Assembly: GCA_021325195.1 (NCBI GenBank)
Contig: JAJPHQ010000035.1
Location: 1 to 64,000 of the forward strand
Source of the DNA: Gammaproteobacteria bacterium
Lineage (GTDB): Bacteria; Pseudomonadota; Gammaproteobacteria; Xanthomonadales; Rhodanobacteraceae
Reading direction: 5' to 3'
Length of the DNA: 64,000 bases
In this document: positions 9,522-18,710 of the stretch, piece by piece
Layout of the letters: every line of letters starts with the position of its first letter
Numbering within the stretch: position 1 is the stretch's first letter
The notes under the pieces: model-generated
The model's input: the letters and a program-made list of their open reading frames with translations, nothing else
Told to the model about the DNA's origin: nothing
Databases searched by the model: none
Program-made: the position numbers and the translations under genes

Positions 9522-10823
9522 ATGACCCATTCCGCGAAACACTTTGTCGTGCTCGGCGCCGGCCCGATGGGCCTGATGGCGGCGATGGAATTGCTGAAGG
9601 CCGGCCACGAGGTGGACCTGTACGAACGCGACGACCGCATCGGTGGCATGTCGGCCACGTTCGATTTCGACGGGCTCGAAATCGAGCGTTACTATCATTT
9701 CATCTGCAAGCCCGATCAGCCGTTGTTCGACCTGCTCGCCGAACTCGGCCTGTCGGACAAGCTGCGCTGGGTCGACACGAAAATGGGGTTCTTCTACAAC
9801 GGCCGGCTCTACAAGTGGGGCACGCCGACGGCACTGCTGGCGTTCGATGGGCTCGGCCTTATCGACAAGTTCCGTTACGGGCTGCACGCGATGCGCGCGA
9901 AGGGTATCAAGGACTGGCGACCTTACGACAGGCTGCGCGCGACGGAATGGATCCGCAAGTGGATCGGCAAGCGCGCCTACGCTGTGTTATGGAAGAGCCT
10001 GTTCGACCTGAAGCTGTTCGAATACAGCGACGAGGTTTCCGCCGCGTGGATCGGTACCCGCATCCGGCGTGTCGCGTTGTCACGCCGCAGCTTGATGCAG
10101 GAGAGCCTGGGCTATCTCGAAGGCGGCTCGGCGACCTTGCTGCGCGCGATGGAACGCTTCATTACAGGCCGGGGCGGACGCATCCATCTGAAATCCGGCA
10201 TCGAGCGTGTCATCGTCCGCGATGGGTGTGTCACCGGCATCGTGGTCGACCGCGAGGAACTGCGGTGCGATGCGGTGATCTCGACTGCGCCGATCCAGTA
10301 CGTGCCGCGGCTCGTGCCCGATCTGCCGGCCGACTTCGCCGCACGCATCGATGCGATCCGCAACATACCGGTGGCGTGCGTGATCCTGAAGCTTGCGCAT
10401 CCGCTGAGCGAAAACTTCTGGATGAACATCAACGATCCGTCGATGGCGATCCCGGGCGTGATCGAGTATTCGAACCTCAATCCGGAAAGTGGCCAGCATA
10501 TCCTCTACGCGCCGTTCTACATGCCGAAGACGCACCCGAAGTGGAAGCTGCCGAACGACGCGTTGATCGACGAGGTGATCGGCTATTTGCCCAGGATCAA
10601 TCCGGCCTTCCGGCCGGAATGGGTGTTGGCACGGCACTGCCACCGCTACGATTTCGCCCAGACCATCTGTCCACCGGGTTTCTACGACATGCTGCCACCG
10701 ATGCGTACACCGATACGCGGGCTTTTCATGGCCGACACGGCGTACTACTACCCCGAGGACCGCTCGATTTCGGAGAGCGTGCAGGTTGCGAAGAGCCTCG
10801 TTGGAACAGCGTTGGCCACGTGA
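9522..10823 (+). CDS. FAD/NAD(P)-dependent amine-oxidase-fold oxidoreductase
   Basis: A 433-residue flavoprotein with the dinucleotide motif VVLGAGPMGLMAA (about 9-21), the ER-R-GG-type segment YERDDRIGGMSAT (about 35-47), and a C-terminal FAD-contacting block ending ISESVQVAKS. The fold is that of protoporphyrinogen oxidase, amine oxidases and UDP-galactopyranose mutase. The diagnostic residues of UGM are not evident, so the reaction is open. Such genes often sit beside GtrA-type and glycosyltransferase genes in envelope loci. Its stop overlaps the GTG start of the gtrA-like gene. Confidence 0.75.
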   Translation: MTHSAKHFVVLGAGPMGLMAAMELLKAGHEVDLYERDDRIGGMSATFDFDGLEIERYYHFICKPDQPLFDLLAELGLSDKLRWVDTKMGFFYNGRLYKWGTPTALLAFDGLGLIDKFRYGLHAMRAKGIKDWRPYDRLRATEWIRKWIGKRAYAVLWKSLFDLKLFEYSDEVSAAWIGTRIRRVALSRRSLMQESLGYLEGGSATLLRAMERFITGRGGRIHLKSGIERVIVRDGCVTGIVVDREELRCDAVISTAPIQYVPRLVPDLPADFAARIDAIRNIPVACVILKLAHPLSENFWMNINDPSMAIPGVIEYSNLNPESGQHILYAPFYMPKTHPKWKLPNDALIDEVIGYLPRINPAFRPEWVLARHCHRYDFAQTICPPGFYDMLPPMRTPIRGLFMADTAYYYPEDRSISESVQVAKSLVGTALAT

Positions 10824-11221
10824 AGTTCCCGTCCTACCAGTTGACAGCCTTTGCAGTCGCGGGCGGATTGGCCGCGGCGGCTAATGTTGGTTCACGCATC
10901 GTGTTCAATCGCTGGATGCCCTACGCCACTGCGATTGTGCTGGCATACGTCGTGGGCATGATTGTCGCATTTGCCCTCAACCGTTTGTTCGTGTTCCGGG
11001 AAACGGTGAATCCGCTGCATCATCAGGCTTTCTGGTTCATCATTGTCAATCTGGCGGCGGTGCTGCAGACCCTAGTCGTTAGCCTGTTGCTCGCTGACCT
11101 CGTATTCCCCCATACGGGGTTCAGATGGCATTCCGAAACAGTCGCTCATGCCTTTGGCGTGGCGGTACCCGTCATCACGAGCTTCATAGGCCACAAAAAG
11201 CTGTCGTTTCGGGAAGGTTGA
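10820..11221 (+). CDS. GtrA-family membrane protein, lipid-linked sugar flippase-like
   Basis: A 133-residue protein with four hydrophobic helices, the layout of the GtrA/DPMS-associated family. It has the conserved SRIVFNRW-like segment after the first helix and the NRLFVFRE motif after the second. Members are thought to move polyprenyl-phosphate sugars across the inner membrane. The GTG start at 10820 overlaps the previous stop (GTGA), and no ATG is suitably placed. As the last gene of the DprE1/DprE2 set it would flip the product to the periplasmic transferase (inference). Confidence 0.8.
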   Translation: MKFPSYQLTAFAVAGGLAAAANVGSRIVFNRWMPYATAIVLAYVVGMIVAFALNRLFVFRETVNPLHHQAFWFIIVNLAAVLQTLVVSLLLADLVFPHTGFRWHSETVAHAFGVAVPVITSFIGHKKLSFREG

Positions 11222-11310
11222 ACTGGATTTGTTGGTATGGTCACGCGCGGGGAAGCCGCGACGCGTGACTTGCTGTCAGACAGATTGCTTCGTACAAACG
11301 GGTATTCAAC

Positions 11311-11352
11311 AGTGACTCTTGAGTGATGTTGCATCGTCGAACAAGAGTCACT
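11311..11352 (+). promoter_or_regulatory. Perfect 11-bp inverted repeat in the leader of the next gene
   Basis: AGTGACTCTTG at 11311-11321 is answered by CAAGAGTCACT at 11342-11352, with a 20-base loop. It lies in the 148-bp gap after the gtrA-like gene and 17 bp before the ATG at 11370. No T-run follows it, so it is not a classical terminator. It could be an operator or an mRNA leader hairpin. Confidence 0.5.
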
Positions 11353-11369
11353 CCTAATAGGAATCATTC

Positions 11370-12287
11370 ATGGGTGCAATGTTTGACTGGTTCATCGAGG
11401 AGAAGCGATTCAACAGCTTTGCTGCAGCGATCGAGCCTTTGCGTGTTGCTGCCGAGAGCTACATCTCGGATCTGGAATATTTCTACGGGTATTGCTGGGT
11501 CTGCGACGGGATGCGGCGCATGTTGGTGCGGAGCGGTGCGATGCTCGGCAACAACCCCAGTTTGCGCGAAGGGCTCTTGTGCGAGGGTTGTGGCTTGTCA
11601 AACCGCAAGAGGCTGATGCACAGCGCCATTCTCGAAGAATATGCCCGCACGAAAACATTGCAGGGAAGCGTGCTCCTGCTGGAAGGGCTTTCTCCCTTGT
11701 ATCGTGCACTGGCTGCTCGCATACCGGATCTGATCGGAAGCGAATATCTTGGCGATGATTGCGTCGTCGGGAAAGAATATGAAGTGCCCACACGTGGGCG
11801 TGTACGGCACGAGTCCCTCACCACGCTGAGCTTCGGCAACGGCAGCCTCAATTTGTTGGCTCATCTCGACATCCTCGAACACGTTCCGGATTATCGAGCG
11901 GCTTTGCGAGAGTGTTTCCGTGTGCTGAAGCCCGGAGGCAGTATGGTGTTCACTTGCCCCTTCTTCGCGCAGCGTCACGAACCCCTGATCCGCGCACGTG
12001 TCAAGCCGGATGGCGCCATCGAACATCTCGAACCACCCGAGTGGCACGGTGATCCGCTCAACAAAGAAGGAATCCTCGCCTACTATCACCACGGGTGGGG
12101 CTTGCTCGATGATTTGCGTGCCGCAGGTTTTGCCGACGTTCGCCTTGGCGTTGTTTATGATGTCTTCTCAGGCTTCGTATCCAATAATTATCCCGGTGGT
12201 GGCTATGGTCTGATGCTCCCGATCGTCATCCGGGCACGCACAACGAGCGCAAAAGCCATGGCGTCTGGGACGAAGCATGCTATCTGA
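11370..12287 (+). CDS. Zinc-ribbon class I SAM methyltransferase
   Basis: A 305-residue protein. A CxxC pair (YCWVC) near residue 45 and a second (CEGC) near residue 73 suggest an N-terminal zinc ribbon. The methyltransferase part has LDILEHVPDY and RVLKPGGSMVFTCPFF (about 165-200). A canonical glycine-rich motif I is not obvious, which leaves catalysis uncertain. The target could be a sugar of the glycan built by neighbouring genes. It begins after a leader hairpin and is separated by 39 bp from the following glycosyltransferase. Confidence 0.7.
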   Translation: MGAMFDWFIEEKRFNSFAAAIEPLRVAAESYISDLEYFYGYCWVCDGMRRMLVRSGAMLGNNPSLREGLLCEGCGLSNRKRLMHSAILEEYARTKTLQGSVLLLEGLSPLYRALAARIPDLIGSEYLGDDCVVGKEYEVPTRGRVRHESLTTLSFGNGSLNLLAHLDILEHVPDYRAALRECFRVLKPGGSMVFTCPFFAQRHEPLIRARVKPDGAIEHLEPPEWHGDPLNKEGILAYYHHGWGLLDDLRAAGFADVRLGVVYDVFSGFVSNNYPGGGYGLMLPIVIRARTTSAKAMASGTKHAI

Positions 12288-12326
12288 GCGTCCATTGTTG
12301 AGCCCTTCTGGGCGACAATACTCATC

Positions 12327-14732
12327 ATGCATCAGCCAAGTAGCAATGGCCCAGTGTCCGATCAGTTGAATCGTCTCGAAGGCGACTCGGCTCAGACCGG
12401 CGGCTGTCACGCACTGACAGAACGGCTGCATCGTCTCGAAGCCGAACTCGCCGACCGTGATGTCTTCATTGGCTCATTGCGCAAACGACAGGCGAAGCTG
12501 GCTGCGCGTGCGGATCTGCTTGCCGGTGAACTCTCGCGTCTGCAGCAACTGCACACGCTGGTGGTCAATTCGCGCTCGTGGAAGCTGACGAAACCATTGC
12601 GTTTCGTCGCGCGTTTGCTGCGCGGCGAGGGGGGGACCGTGCGAGCAGCGCTTGCCGGTGGTTTGCGGCGCAAGCCGGTATTCGAGCCGGTGGGTGGAAT
12701 GCAATATCTGCAGAGCCTGGTCGACGAAATCCACGCACTGATGCCGCCCCCACAAGTGGAGGATCTGGCGTTTCCGTCTTATCACGAGCCGCGGGTGACG
12801 ATCCTGATCCCCGCCTACGGAAACCTGCCGGCAACCGCGGCGTGCCTGCGCTCGATCGCCGAAAATCCGCCTCAGATACCGTTCGAGGTATTGGTGGTCG
12901 AGGACGCTTCCGGCGACGAGGCCATGCAGGCGCTGGCCGACGTGCCGGGGCTGCGCTATGAAGTGAATTCGGAGAATCTCGGGTTCCTGCGTTCCTGCAA
13001 CCACGCCGCCGATTTCGCGCGCGGCGAGTTTTTGTATCTCCTGAACAATGACACCGAAGTCACCGACGGCTGGCTGGACGCGATGCTGGAGGTGTTCGAG
13101 CGATGCCCCGATTGCGGCATGGTGGGCTCCAAATTGATCTATCCGGACGGCCGGCTGCAGGAGGCCGGGGGCATCGTGTGGAAGGACGGCAGCGCGTGGA
13201 ATTACGGGCGTCTGGACGATCCGGAACGCAGCATCTACAACTACGTGCGCGAAGTCGATTACTGCTCTGGCGCGTCGCTGCTGATTCGCAAGAATCTGTT
13301 CGACAAGCTGGGGCGGTTCGACGAACGCTACCTCCCCGCGTATTGCGAGGATTCCGACCTGGCGTTCAAGGTACGCGAAGCCGGCCTGAAGGTGTACTAC
13401 CAACCGCGATCGGTGGTGGTGCACCACGAAGGCGTGTCCCATGGAACCGATGAATCGAGTGGTATCAAGGCATACCAGGCGATCAACCAGAAGAAGTTTC
13501 GCGAGCGCTGGCGCGAAGTGCTGGAGCGCGGCCACTACGCCAACGGAGAGAACGTGTTCCGTGCGCGCGAACGCACCCGTGGCAGGCCGACAATCCTGGT
13601 GATCGACCACTACCTGCCGCAGCCGGACCGCGACGCTGGATCTCGCACGATATGGCAGTTCATGCAGTTGTTCCGGCGTCATGGTTATTCCGTCAAGTTC
13701 TGGCCCGAGAACCTCCACGGCGATCCGGCGTATGCGCCATTGTTGCAGCAACAGGGCATCGAAGCGATGTACGGCGCGGAATACGAGGGCCGTTTCGCGG
13801 ACTGGATGCGGCAGTACGGCGGCGAGATCGACTGCGTGCTGCTGAGCCGGCCGCATGTCGCGGTCCAGTTCATCGATGCGGTGCGCAAATTCAGCAAGGC
13901 GCGGTTGTTGTTTTATGGCCACGACGTGCATTATCTGCGGTTGGACGAGCAATTGCGGCTGCAGCCCGGAGATCTGGCGCTGCGCGCGGAGCGCAACGAG
14001 GTGATGCGGCAGGAGCATCACGTATGGCAGCATGTCGACGCGGTGTACTACCCTTCCGAAGACGAAACGCGCCATGTGCGCGCGTGGCTGGACAAGAATG
14101 CGCCGCGGGTGCGCGCCCGTACGGTTCCGGCCTACGGGTGGCCCGTGCCCGAACCCGCGGATGCCAACCTGCCACAGCGTGCGGGGCTGATGTTCGTCGC
14201 AGGGTTCGCCCACCCGCCGAACGTGGATGCCGCCGTATGGCTGGTGCGTGAAGTCCTGCCGCTTGTCCGTGCAAGGCATCCTACTGTTCGGCTCGATCTG
14301 GTCGGATCCAACCCGACGGACCAGGTCATGGCGTTGAAGGGCGAAGGTGTTGTGGTGACCGGCTTCGTCACCGACGAGGAACTGGCCGAGCGCTACCGCA
14401 ACGCGCGCGTCATCGTTGCGCCGCTGCGTTTCGGCGGCGGCGTCAAGGGCAAGGTGGTCGAGGCCATGTGGCACGGCGTGCCTTGCGTGACCAGCACGGC
14501 CGGTGTGCAGGGCCTGGCACAGGCGCGCGACTGCCTCGGCGTGTCGGATGATCCCGCAGGATTCGCTGAGCTGGTGCTCCACTATCTGGAAGACGACGAT
14601 GCGTGGCGTGCAACGTCCGCCGCCGGGCAGAGCTTTGTCGCCGCGCATTACACGGCGGAGGCGCAGTGGCGCGCGTTCGCACTGGAATTGGGTGTGCCGG
14701 AAAACATCGACAGTGCGGGGCGTCCGTCATGA
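12327..14732 (+). CDS. Two-domain glycosyltransferase (GT2 plus GT4) with coiled-coil N-terminus
   Basis: An 801-residue protein. Residues 10-78 are heptad-like (coiled coil), followed by a short signature S82[10 protein letters not shown]92. A GT-A domain follows at about 150-370 ([25 protein letters not shown] as the DxD region, YCEDSDLAF). A GT-B/GT4 domain follows at about 415-795 ([19 protein letters not shown] near the end). It would add two sugars in the cytoplasm, probably to a lipid-linked glycan. The stop overlaps the hddA start by ATGA. The SRSW signature recurs at the C-terminus of the methyltransferase at 16344. Confidence 0.85.
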   Translation: MHQPSSNGPVSDQLNRLEGDSAQTGGCHALTERLHRLEAELADRDVFIGSLRKRQAKLAARADLLAGELSRLQQLHTLVVNSRSWKLTKPLRFVARLLRGEGGTVRAALAGGLRRKPVFEPVGGMQYLQSLVDEIHALMPPPQVEDLAFPSYHEPRVTILIPAYGNLPATAACLRSIAENPPQIPFEVLVVEDASGDEAMQALADVPGLRYEVNSENLGFLRSCNHAADFARGEFLYLLNNDTEVTDGWLDAMLEVFERCPDCGMVGSKLIYPDGRLQEAGGIVWKDGSAWNYGRLDDPERSIYNYVREVDYCSGASLLIRKNLFDKLGRFDERYLPAYCEDSDLAFKVREAGLKVYYQPRSVVVHHEGVSHGTDESSGIKAYQAINQKKFRERWREVLERGHYANGENVFRARERTRGRPTILVIDHYLPQPDRDAGSRTIWQFMQLFRRHGYSVKFWPENLHGDPAYAPLLQQQGIEAMYGAEYEGRFADWMRQYGGEIDCVLLSRPHVAVQFIDAVRKFSKARLLFYGHDVHYLRLDEQLRLQPGDLALRAERNEVMRQEHHVWQHVDAVYYPSEDETRHVRAWLDKNAPRVRARTVPAYGWPVPEPADANLPQRAGLMFVAGFAHPPNVDAAVWLVREVLPLVRARHPTVRLDLVGSNPTDQVMALKGEGVVVTGFVTDEELAERYRNARVIVAPLRFGGGVKGKVVEAMWHGVPCVTSTAGVQGLAQARDCLGVSDDPAGFAELVLHYLEDDDAWRATSAAGQSFVAAHYTAEAQWRAFALELGVPENIDSAGRPS

Positions 14733-15757
14733 TCGCACGCGCGCGCGCTCCCTTGCGGCTCGGTCTGGCCGGCGGGGGTACCGATGTGTCGCCGTACTGC
14801 GATCTCTACGGCGGCCACGTGATGAACGCAACGATCGATCGCTACGCCTATGCGATCATCGGTCCGGGTGACGCGGGCAAATCGTGCTTCCATGCGCTCG
14901 ATGTGAATCACGAGGAGACGCATTCATGTGATGACGACATCGATGGCGAAGGTCCGCTGCAATTGCTCAAGGGCGTCTATGCCCGCATCTCGCGGGATTT
15001 TCTGCACGGCGAGCGGCCGCCGCTGACGGTGAAGACGTTTTCCGACGCGCCGCCGGGATCGGGGCTGGGCTCGTCCTCGACCATGGTGGTGACGCTGGTG
15101 CAGGCGTTCGCCGAATACTTTTCACTGCCGCTCGGTGAATACGAGGTCGCGCAGCTCGCCTACGAGATCGAGCGCAAGGATCTGAAGCTCGCCGGCGGCA
15201 AGCAGGACCAGTACGCGGCCGCGTTCGGCGGCTTCAATTTCATGGAGTTCTACGCCGACGACCGCGTGATAGTCAATCCCTTGCGCATCAAGGACTGGGT
15301 CCGTGCGGAGCTGGAAGCATCGATGGTGCTTTACTTCACCGGCGTATCCCGTGCCTCGGCCGATATCATCGACCGGCAGACCCGTAACATCGATGACGGA
15401 GACCAACGGTCGACCGAGGCGACCCACCAGTTGAAGCTGGAAGCCATCCGGATGAAGGAATGCGTGCTGAAGGGCGACTTGCGCGGCCTCGAGGCCACGA
15501 TGCAGGCGGGATGGGAAGCCAAGAAGCAGATGGCCCATGGCATCACCAATCCGCTGATCGACCACGTGGAACAAGTCGCGTTCGCCCATGGCGCGCGTGC
15601 CGCCAAGGTTTCCGGCGCCGGCGGCGGCGGCTTCATGATGTTCCTGTGCGAACCCGAGCGGCGCATCGGCCTCGTGCGCGCGCTGCTGGCGCAGGGCGGC
15701 AGCACGCTCGATTTTCATTTCACGCAGCAGGGAGCGACCTCATGGCGCGTAGCCTGA
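14729..15757 (+). CDS. hddA: D-glycero-D-manno-heptose 7-phosphate kinase
   Basis: A 342-residue GHMP kinase. The N-terminal [14 protein letters not shown] block and the ATP-binding loop [12 protein letters not shown] (about 108-119) are present, and a glycine-rich C-terminal motif [12 protein letters not shown]. HddA phosphorylates D-glycero-D-manno-heptose 7-phosphate at C1. It is the hallmark of the GDP-heptose route rather than the HldE/ADP-heptose route. The neighbours gmhA, hddC and gmhB complete the pathway. The start lies within the previous stop, and its 3' end overlaps gmhA by 16 bp. Confidence 0.88.
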   Translation: MIARARAPLRLGLAGGGTDVSPYCDLYGGHVMNATIDRYAYAIIGPGDAGKSCFHALDVNHEETHSCDDDIDGEGPLQLLKGVYARISRDFLHGERPPLTVKTFSDAPPGSGLGSSSTMVVTLVQAFAEYFSLPLGEYEVAQLAYEIERKDLKLAGGKQDQYAAAFGGFNFMEFYADDRVIVNPLRIKDWVRAELEASMVLYFTGVSRASADIIDRQTRNIDDGDQRSTEATHQLKLEAIRMKECVLKGDLRGLEATMQAGWEAKKQMAHGITNPLIDHVEQVAFAHGARAAKVSGAGGGGFMMFLCEPERRIGLVRALLAQGGSTLDFHFTQQGATSWRVA

Positions 15758-16347
15758 GTGATTACATGCGCGGCGAGTTCGACAAGTCGCGCAGCTTGAT
15801 CGAAGCCATCGCCGGCGATGCCGCGTTGCACGCGCAGGTGCTGGATGTCGTCAGGAAATCGGTCGCGACGCTGCGGCGGGGCAACAAGTTGCTGTTTGCG
15901 GGCAACGGCGGCAGCGCGGCCGATGCCCAGCACTGGGCGGCGGAACTGGTCAGCCGGTTCCACTACGATCGTCCGGGGTTGTCCGGGATCGCGCTGACCA
16001 CCGATACCAGCGCGCTCACGGCGATCGGCAACGATTACGGCTATGAGCGCGTGTTCGCGCGCCAGATCGAGGCGCTGGGGCGCGCGGGCGACCTGCTGTT
16101 CGCGATCTCCACCTCCGGCAATTCGAAAAACATCCTGCTGGGGATCGAGACCGCCCGCGCGGCCGGCATCGGAGTAATCGGTTTCACCGGACGGCGGGGT
16201 GGGGCAATGGCGACGCAATGCGACATTTGCCTGTGCATGCCGTCCGACGAAACCCCCAAGATCCAGGAGGGACACGAACTGTTGGGCCATCTGATCTGCG
16301 GCATGATCGAACGCGAGATGTTCGAGCCACCGGCGAGGCAACCGTGA
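15742..16347 (+). CDS. gmhA: Phosphoheptose isomerase (SIS domain)
   Basis: A 201-residue SIS-fold protein of normal family length. The phosphosugar-binding block GNGGSAADAQHWAAEL lies near residue 54, STSGNSKN near 121, and QEGHELLGHL near the C-terminus. It converts sedoheptulose 7-phosphate to D-glycero-D-manno-heptose 7-phosphate, the first step toward GDP-heptose. It overlaps hddA upstream by 16 bp and the methyltransferase gene downstream by GTGA, so it is part of one operon. Confidence 0.9.
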   Translation: MARSLSDYMRGEFDKSRSLIEAIAGDAALHAQVLDVVRKSVATLRRGNKLLFAGNGGSAADAQHWAAELVSRFHYDRPGLSGIALTTDTSALTAIGNDYGYERVFARQIEALGRAGDLLFAISTSGNSKNILLGIETARAAGIGVIGFTGRRGGAMATQCDICLCMPSDETPKIQEGHELLGHLICGMIEREMFEPPARQP

Positions 16348-17408
16348 ACGATCATTCACCGACGCAAGATCGGGATCCCGTGATCGATACCTCGTGTTCG
16401 GTCTGTGAAACGGGAACGTCAAGCTTCCACGCCCGGATCGATGGTTATGATTATTTCAGGTGTGCTGCTTGTGGTTCGCTTCACATTGACCACGCAACGC
16501 TGGACAGGATCGACACTGGCGAGAGCACTCGTGTCTATGACGAAACCTATTGGAACGAAGAACTGCGCTCCGCACGCGAGCGTGCCGATGGCGTGTCGCT
16601 GGTGCGTGCAGGCGAGGCAATCCTGTACGCCCGGCGCCCTGTCGAACGCTTTCTGGATGTCGGGACGGGACCGGGCTATTTGCTGGATGCCTTGGCTGGC
16701 CATTTCCCCGCGCATCCAAACATGTTCCATGGAGTCGAGTTATTTCCACCCCGGGAACACAGCACGAATCCCCACTACCTGATTGGTGATGTTGGCGACC
16801 TGACGGGTCAGTTCGACGCCGGCACGTGCATTGAAGTGGCCGAGCATCTGACGCCCAAAATGCTGCAAAGGCTGGCGCGAGGGCTGGCAGCGATCAGCAA
16901 CCCGGGAACATTGTGGCTGTTCAATACCGGCATGCCGGAATATGTACTGGAGCAGGATCCGGGTTATCTGGATCCTTTGCGGCGCGGGCACATCGTTTCG
17001 TACGGGCTGCGCGGGATCGCGCATCTGTTCGAACCATACGGATTCCGGATCACTCCCATTCCCGGCAAGAGCTACGCGTGGTTTGCCGAGTTCGAGCCCA
17101 TAGAAACCCCGGGTTTCGACGAGCGTGTTTACCGCCCCCTGCCCGAAAACCGGAAATTGCTCGAGGAATTCGGACTGCTCTTTCAAGCTGCGTTCGAATC
17201 AGCTCGCGCATCGTTGTACATGCAAACGGCATGGGCACAGTCGCAGCGTGGTGCAGAATCGGGTGACACGACGACCTGCGCGACAGCCGATGTCTGGGAC
17301 GAGTATCAGCGGATGTTGCACTCGCGGTCGTGGAGGCTGACCAAGCCCCTGCGTACCGCAGCGCGCTGGGCGCGTACCGTTCGGAAACGGGCCAGACGTG
17401 ACTCCTGA
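16344..17408 (+). CDS. Zinc-ribbon SAM methyltransferase with C-terminal SRSW signature
   Basis: A 354-residue protein. An N-terminal zinc ribbon is formed by CSVC and CAAC pairs (about residues 14-42). SAM motif I appears as FLDVGTGPGYLLDAL (about 111-125). The C-terminus carries S327-R-S-W-R-L-T-K-P-L-R337 followed by a basic tail. Translation starts at a GTG inside the gmhA stop; no ATG fits. It sits in the middle of the GDP-heptose genes, so methylation of a heptose or of the growing glycan is plausible (inference). The SRSW signature is shared with the GT at 12327. Confidence 0.8.
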   Translation: MNDHSPTQDRDPVIDTSCSVCETGTSSFHARIDGYDYFRCAACGSLHIDHATLDRIDTGESTRVYDETYWNEELRSARERADGVSLVRAGEAILYARRPVERFLDVGTGPGYLLDALAGHFPAHPNMFHGVELFPPREHSTNPHYLIGDVGDLTGQFDAGTCIEVAEHLTPKMLQRLARGLAAISNPGTLWLFNTGMPEYVLEQDPGYLDPLRRGHIVSYGLRGIAHLFEPYGFRITPIPGKSYAWFAEFEPIETPGFDERVYRPLPENRKLLEEFGLLFQAAFESARASLYMQTAWAQSQRGAESGDTTTCATADVWDEYQRMLHSRSWRLTKPLRTAARWARTVRKRARRDS

Positions 17409-17420
17409 CGGGTCGTGCGG

Positions 17421-18131
17421 ATGATCGATGAGGCCATCATTCTCGCGGGCGGTTTCGGTACACGCCTGCGCGGCGTGGTCGATGACATGCCGAAACCACT
17501 GGCGCCCGTCGCCGGGCGTCCGTTCCTGGCGTGGGTGCTGGATGTGCTGGCGGCGCAAGGCCTGCGGCGCGCCGTGCTGGCCACCGGCTACCTGGGTGAA
17601 AAAGTGGAAGCCGCGCTGGGCAAAACCTGCGGCGGCATGAGCTTGCTGTACTCCCGCGAAACCGAACCGCTCGGAACCGGCGGCGCGATCGTGCTGGCAG
17701 CGCAGCGCATCGAGGGCGATGCGTTTTTCGTGGTCAACGGCGACACCTGGTTGACACTCGATTATGCGGCCTTCGATGCGGCGACGCGACGCGTGAACGC
17801 GCGGCTCGGCATCGCGCTCGCTGCGGTCCCCGACGTGTCGCGTTATGGCGCGGTGCGCGTGGACGAGGGACGCGTGACGGGCTTCGCCGAAAAAGGCCGG
17901 GCGGGGCCCGGCTATATCAACGCGGGCGTGTACTGGTTGCGACGAACTCTGCTGGACAATTTTTCGAAGCTGGAACACTTTTCGTTCGAAGCGAAGGTTT
18001 TGGCCCCCACGGTCTCACGCGAGCTTGTGTCTGCCTACACGTGCACGGCGGGCTTCATCGACATCGGCGTGCCGGAAGATTACCGCCGTGTGCAAACGCT
18101 GTTCGCATCGCTGACTGGCGGCGCGGCATGA
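17421..18131 (+). CDS. hddC: D-glycero-alpha-D-manno-heptose 1-phosphate guanylyltransferase
   Basis: A 236-residue nucleotidyltransferase with the signature AIILAGGFGTRLRG and the PKPLAPVAGRPFL block at the N-terminus, a central VNGDTW metal-binding segment and AEKG before the C-terminus. Within an hddA/gmhA/gmhB set this is the HddC type that forms GDP-heptose. An in-frame GTG at 17415 could add two residues; the ATG at 17421 is preferred. The stop overlaps gmhB by ATGA. Confidence 0.85.
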   Translation: MIDEAIILAGGFGTRLRGVVDDMPKPLAPVAGRPFLAWVLDVLAAQGLRRAVLATGYLGEKVEAALGKTCGGMSLLYSRETEPLGTGGAIVLAAQRIEGDAFFVVNGDTWLTLDYAAFDAATRRVNARLGIALAAVPDVSRYGAVRVDEGRVTGFAEKGRAGPGYINAGVYWLRRTLLDNFSKLEHFSFEAKVLAPTVSRELVSAYTCTAGFIDIGVPEDYRRVQTLFASLTGGAA

Positions 18132-18691
18132 CGAGCCGACGCGCGTTGTTTCTGGACAAGGACGGCGTGATCAACGTCGACCACGGCTATGTGTGCACGC
18201 CGGAGCGCACTGATTTCATCGACGGCATCTTCGAATTATGCCGCGCCGCGACGGAGCACGGTTACCTCAATGTGGTGGTCACCAATCAGGCCGGCATCGC
18301 GCGTGGTTATTACACGGAACGGGAATTCCTGGTGTACATGGATTGGGTACGGGACGAGTTCCGAAAATATGGAACGCAGCTGGATGCGGTGTACTACTGT
18401 CCACATCATCCCGTACACGGGTTTGGTGAATACCGGCGCGATTGCGAGTGCCGCAAGCCAAAACCTGGCATGCTGCGCGCGGCCGCGCGTGACCTCGATA
18501 TCGATCTCACTCGATCGGTCCTTCTCGGAGACAATATGTCCGATGTCGTGGCCGGTGAAGGCGCAGGGATCGGCCGTATGTTTCTTGTGTGGTCCGAAGC
18601 GCCGTCACTCGGGAAGGCGCAGCAGCGCGAGCCTGCCAGGCTGCATGTGATAACAAGCGTGGCGGCGGTCGAACGGATGTTATTTTCATGA
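18128..18691 (+). CDS. gmhB: D-glycero-D-manno-heptose 1,7-bisphosphate 7-phosphatase
   Basis: A 187-residue HAD phosphatase. The nucleophile motif FLDKDGVINVD lies at about residue 8. The zinc-binding set CPHH...CECRKPKPGM near residues 90-112 is characteristic of GmhB. GDNMSDV carries the late acidic pair. It removes the 7-phosphate from heptose bisphosphate and completes the GDP-heptose pathway with hddA, gmhA and hddC. It is the last intact gene before a degenerate region. Confidence 0.9.
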   Translation: MTSRRALFLDKDGVINVDHGYVCTPERTDFIDGIFELCRAATEHGYLNVVVTNQAGIARGYYTEREFLVYMDWVRDEFRKYGTQLDAVYYCPHHPVHGFGEYRRDCECRKPKPGMLRAAARDLDIDLTRSVLLGDNMSDVVAGEGAGIGRMFLVWSEAPSLGKAQQREPARLHVITSVAAVERMLFS

Positions 18692-18710
18692 AATCGGAGG
18701 CGGGGCTCGC

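Noticed and set aside
9522-10823. UDP-galactopyranose mutase
   Set aside because: The FAD fold is similar, but I could not find the UGM-specific active-site pattern, so it is listed only as an amine-oxidase-fold enzyme.
12474-14648. A 724-codon minus-strand frame opposite the GT2/GT4 gene
   Set aside because: It is rich in His, Arg and Gln, as expected from antisense reading of a GC-rich gene; no family features.
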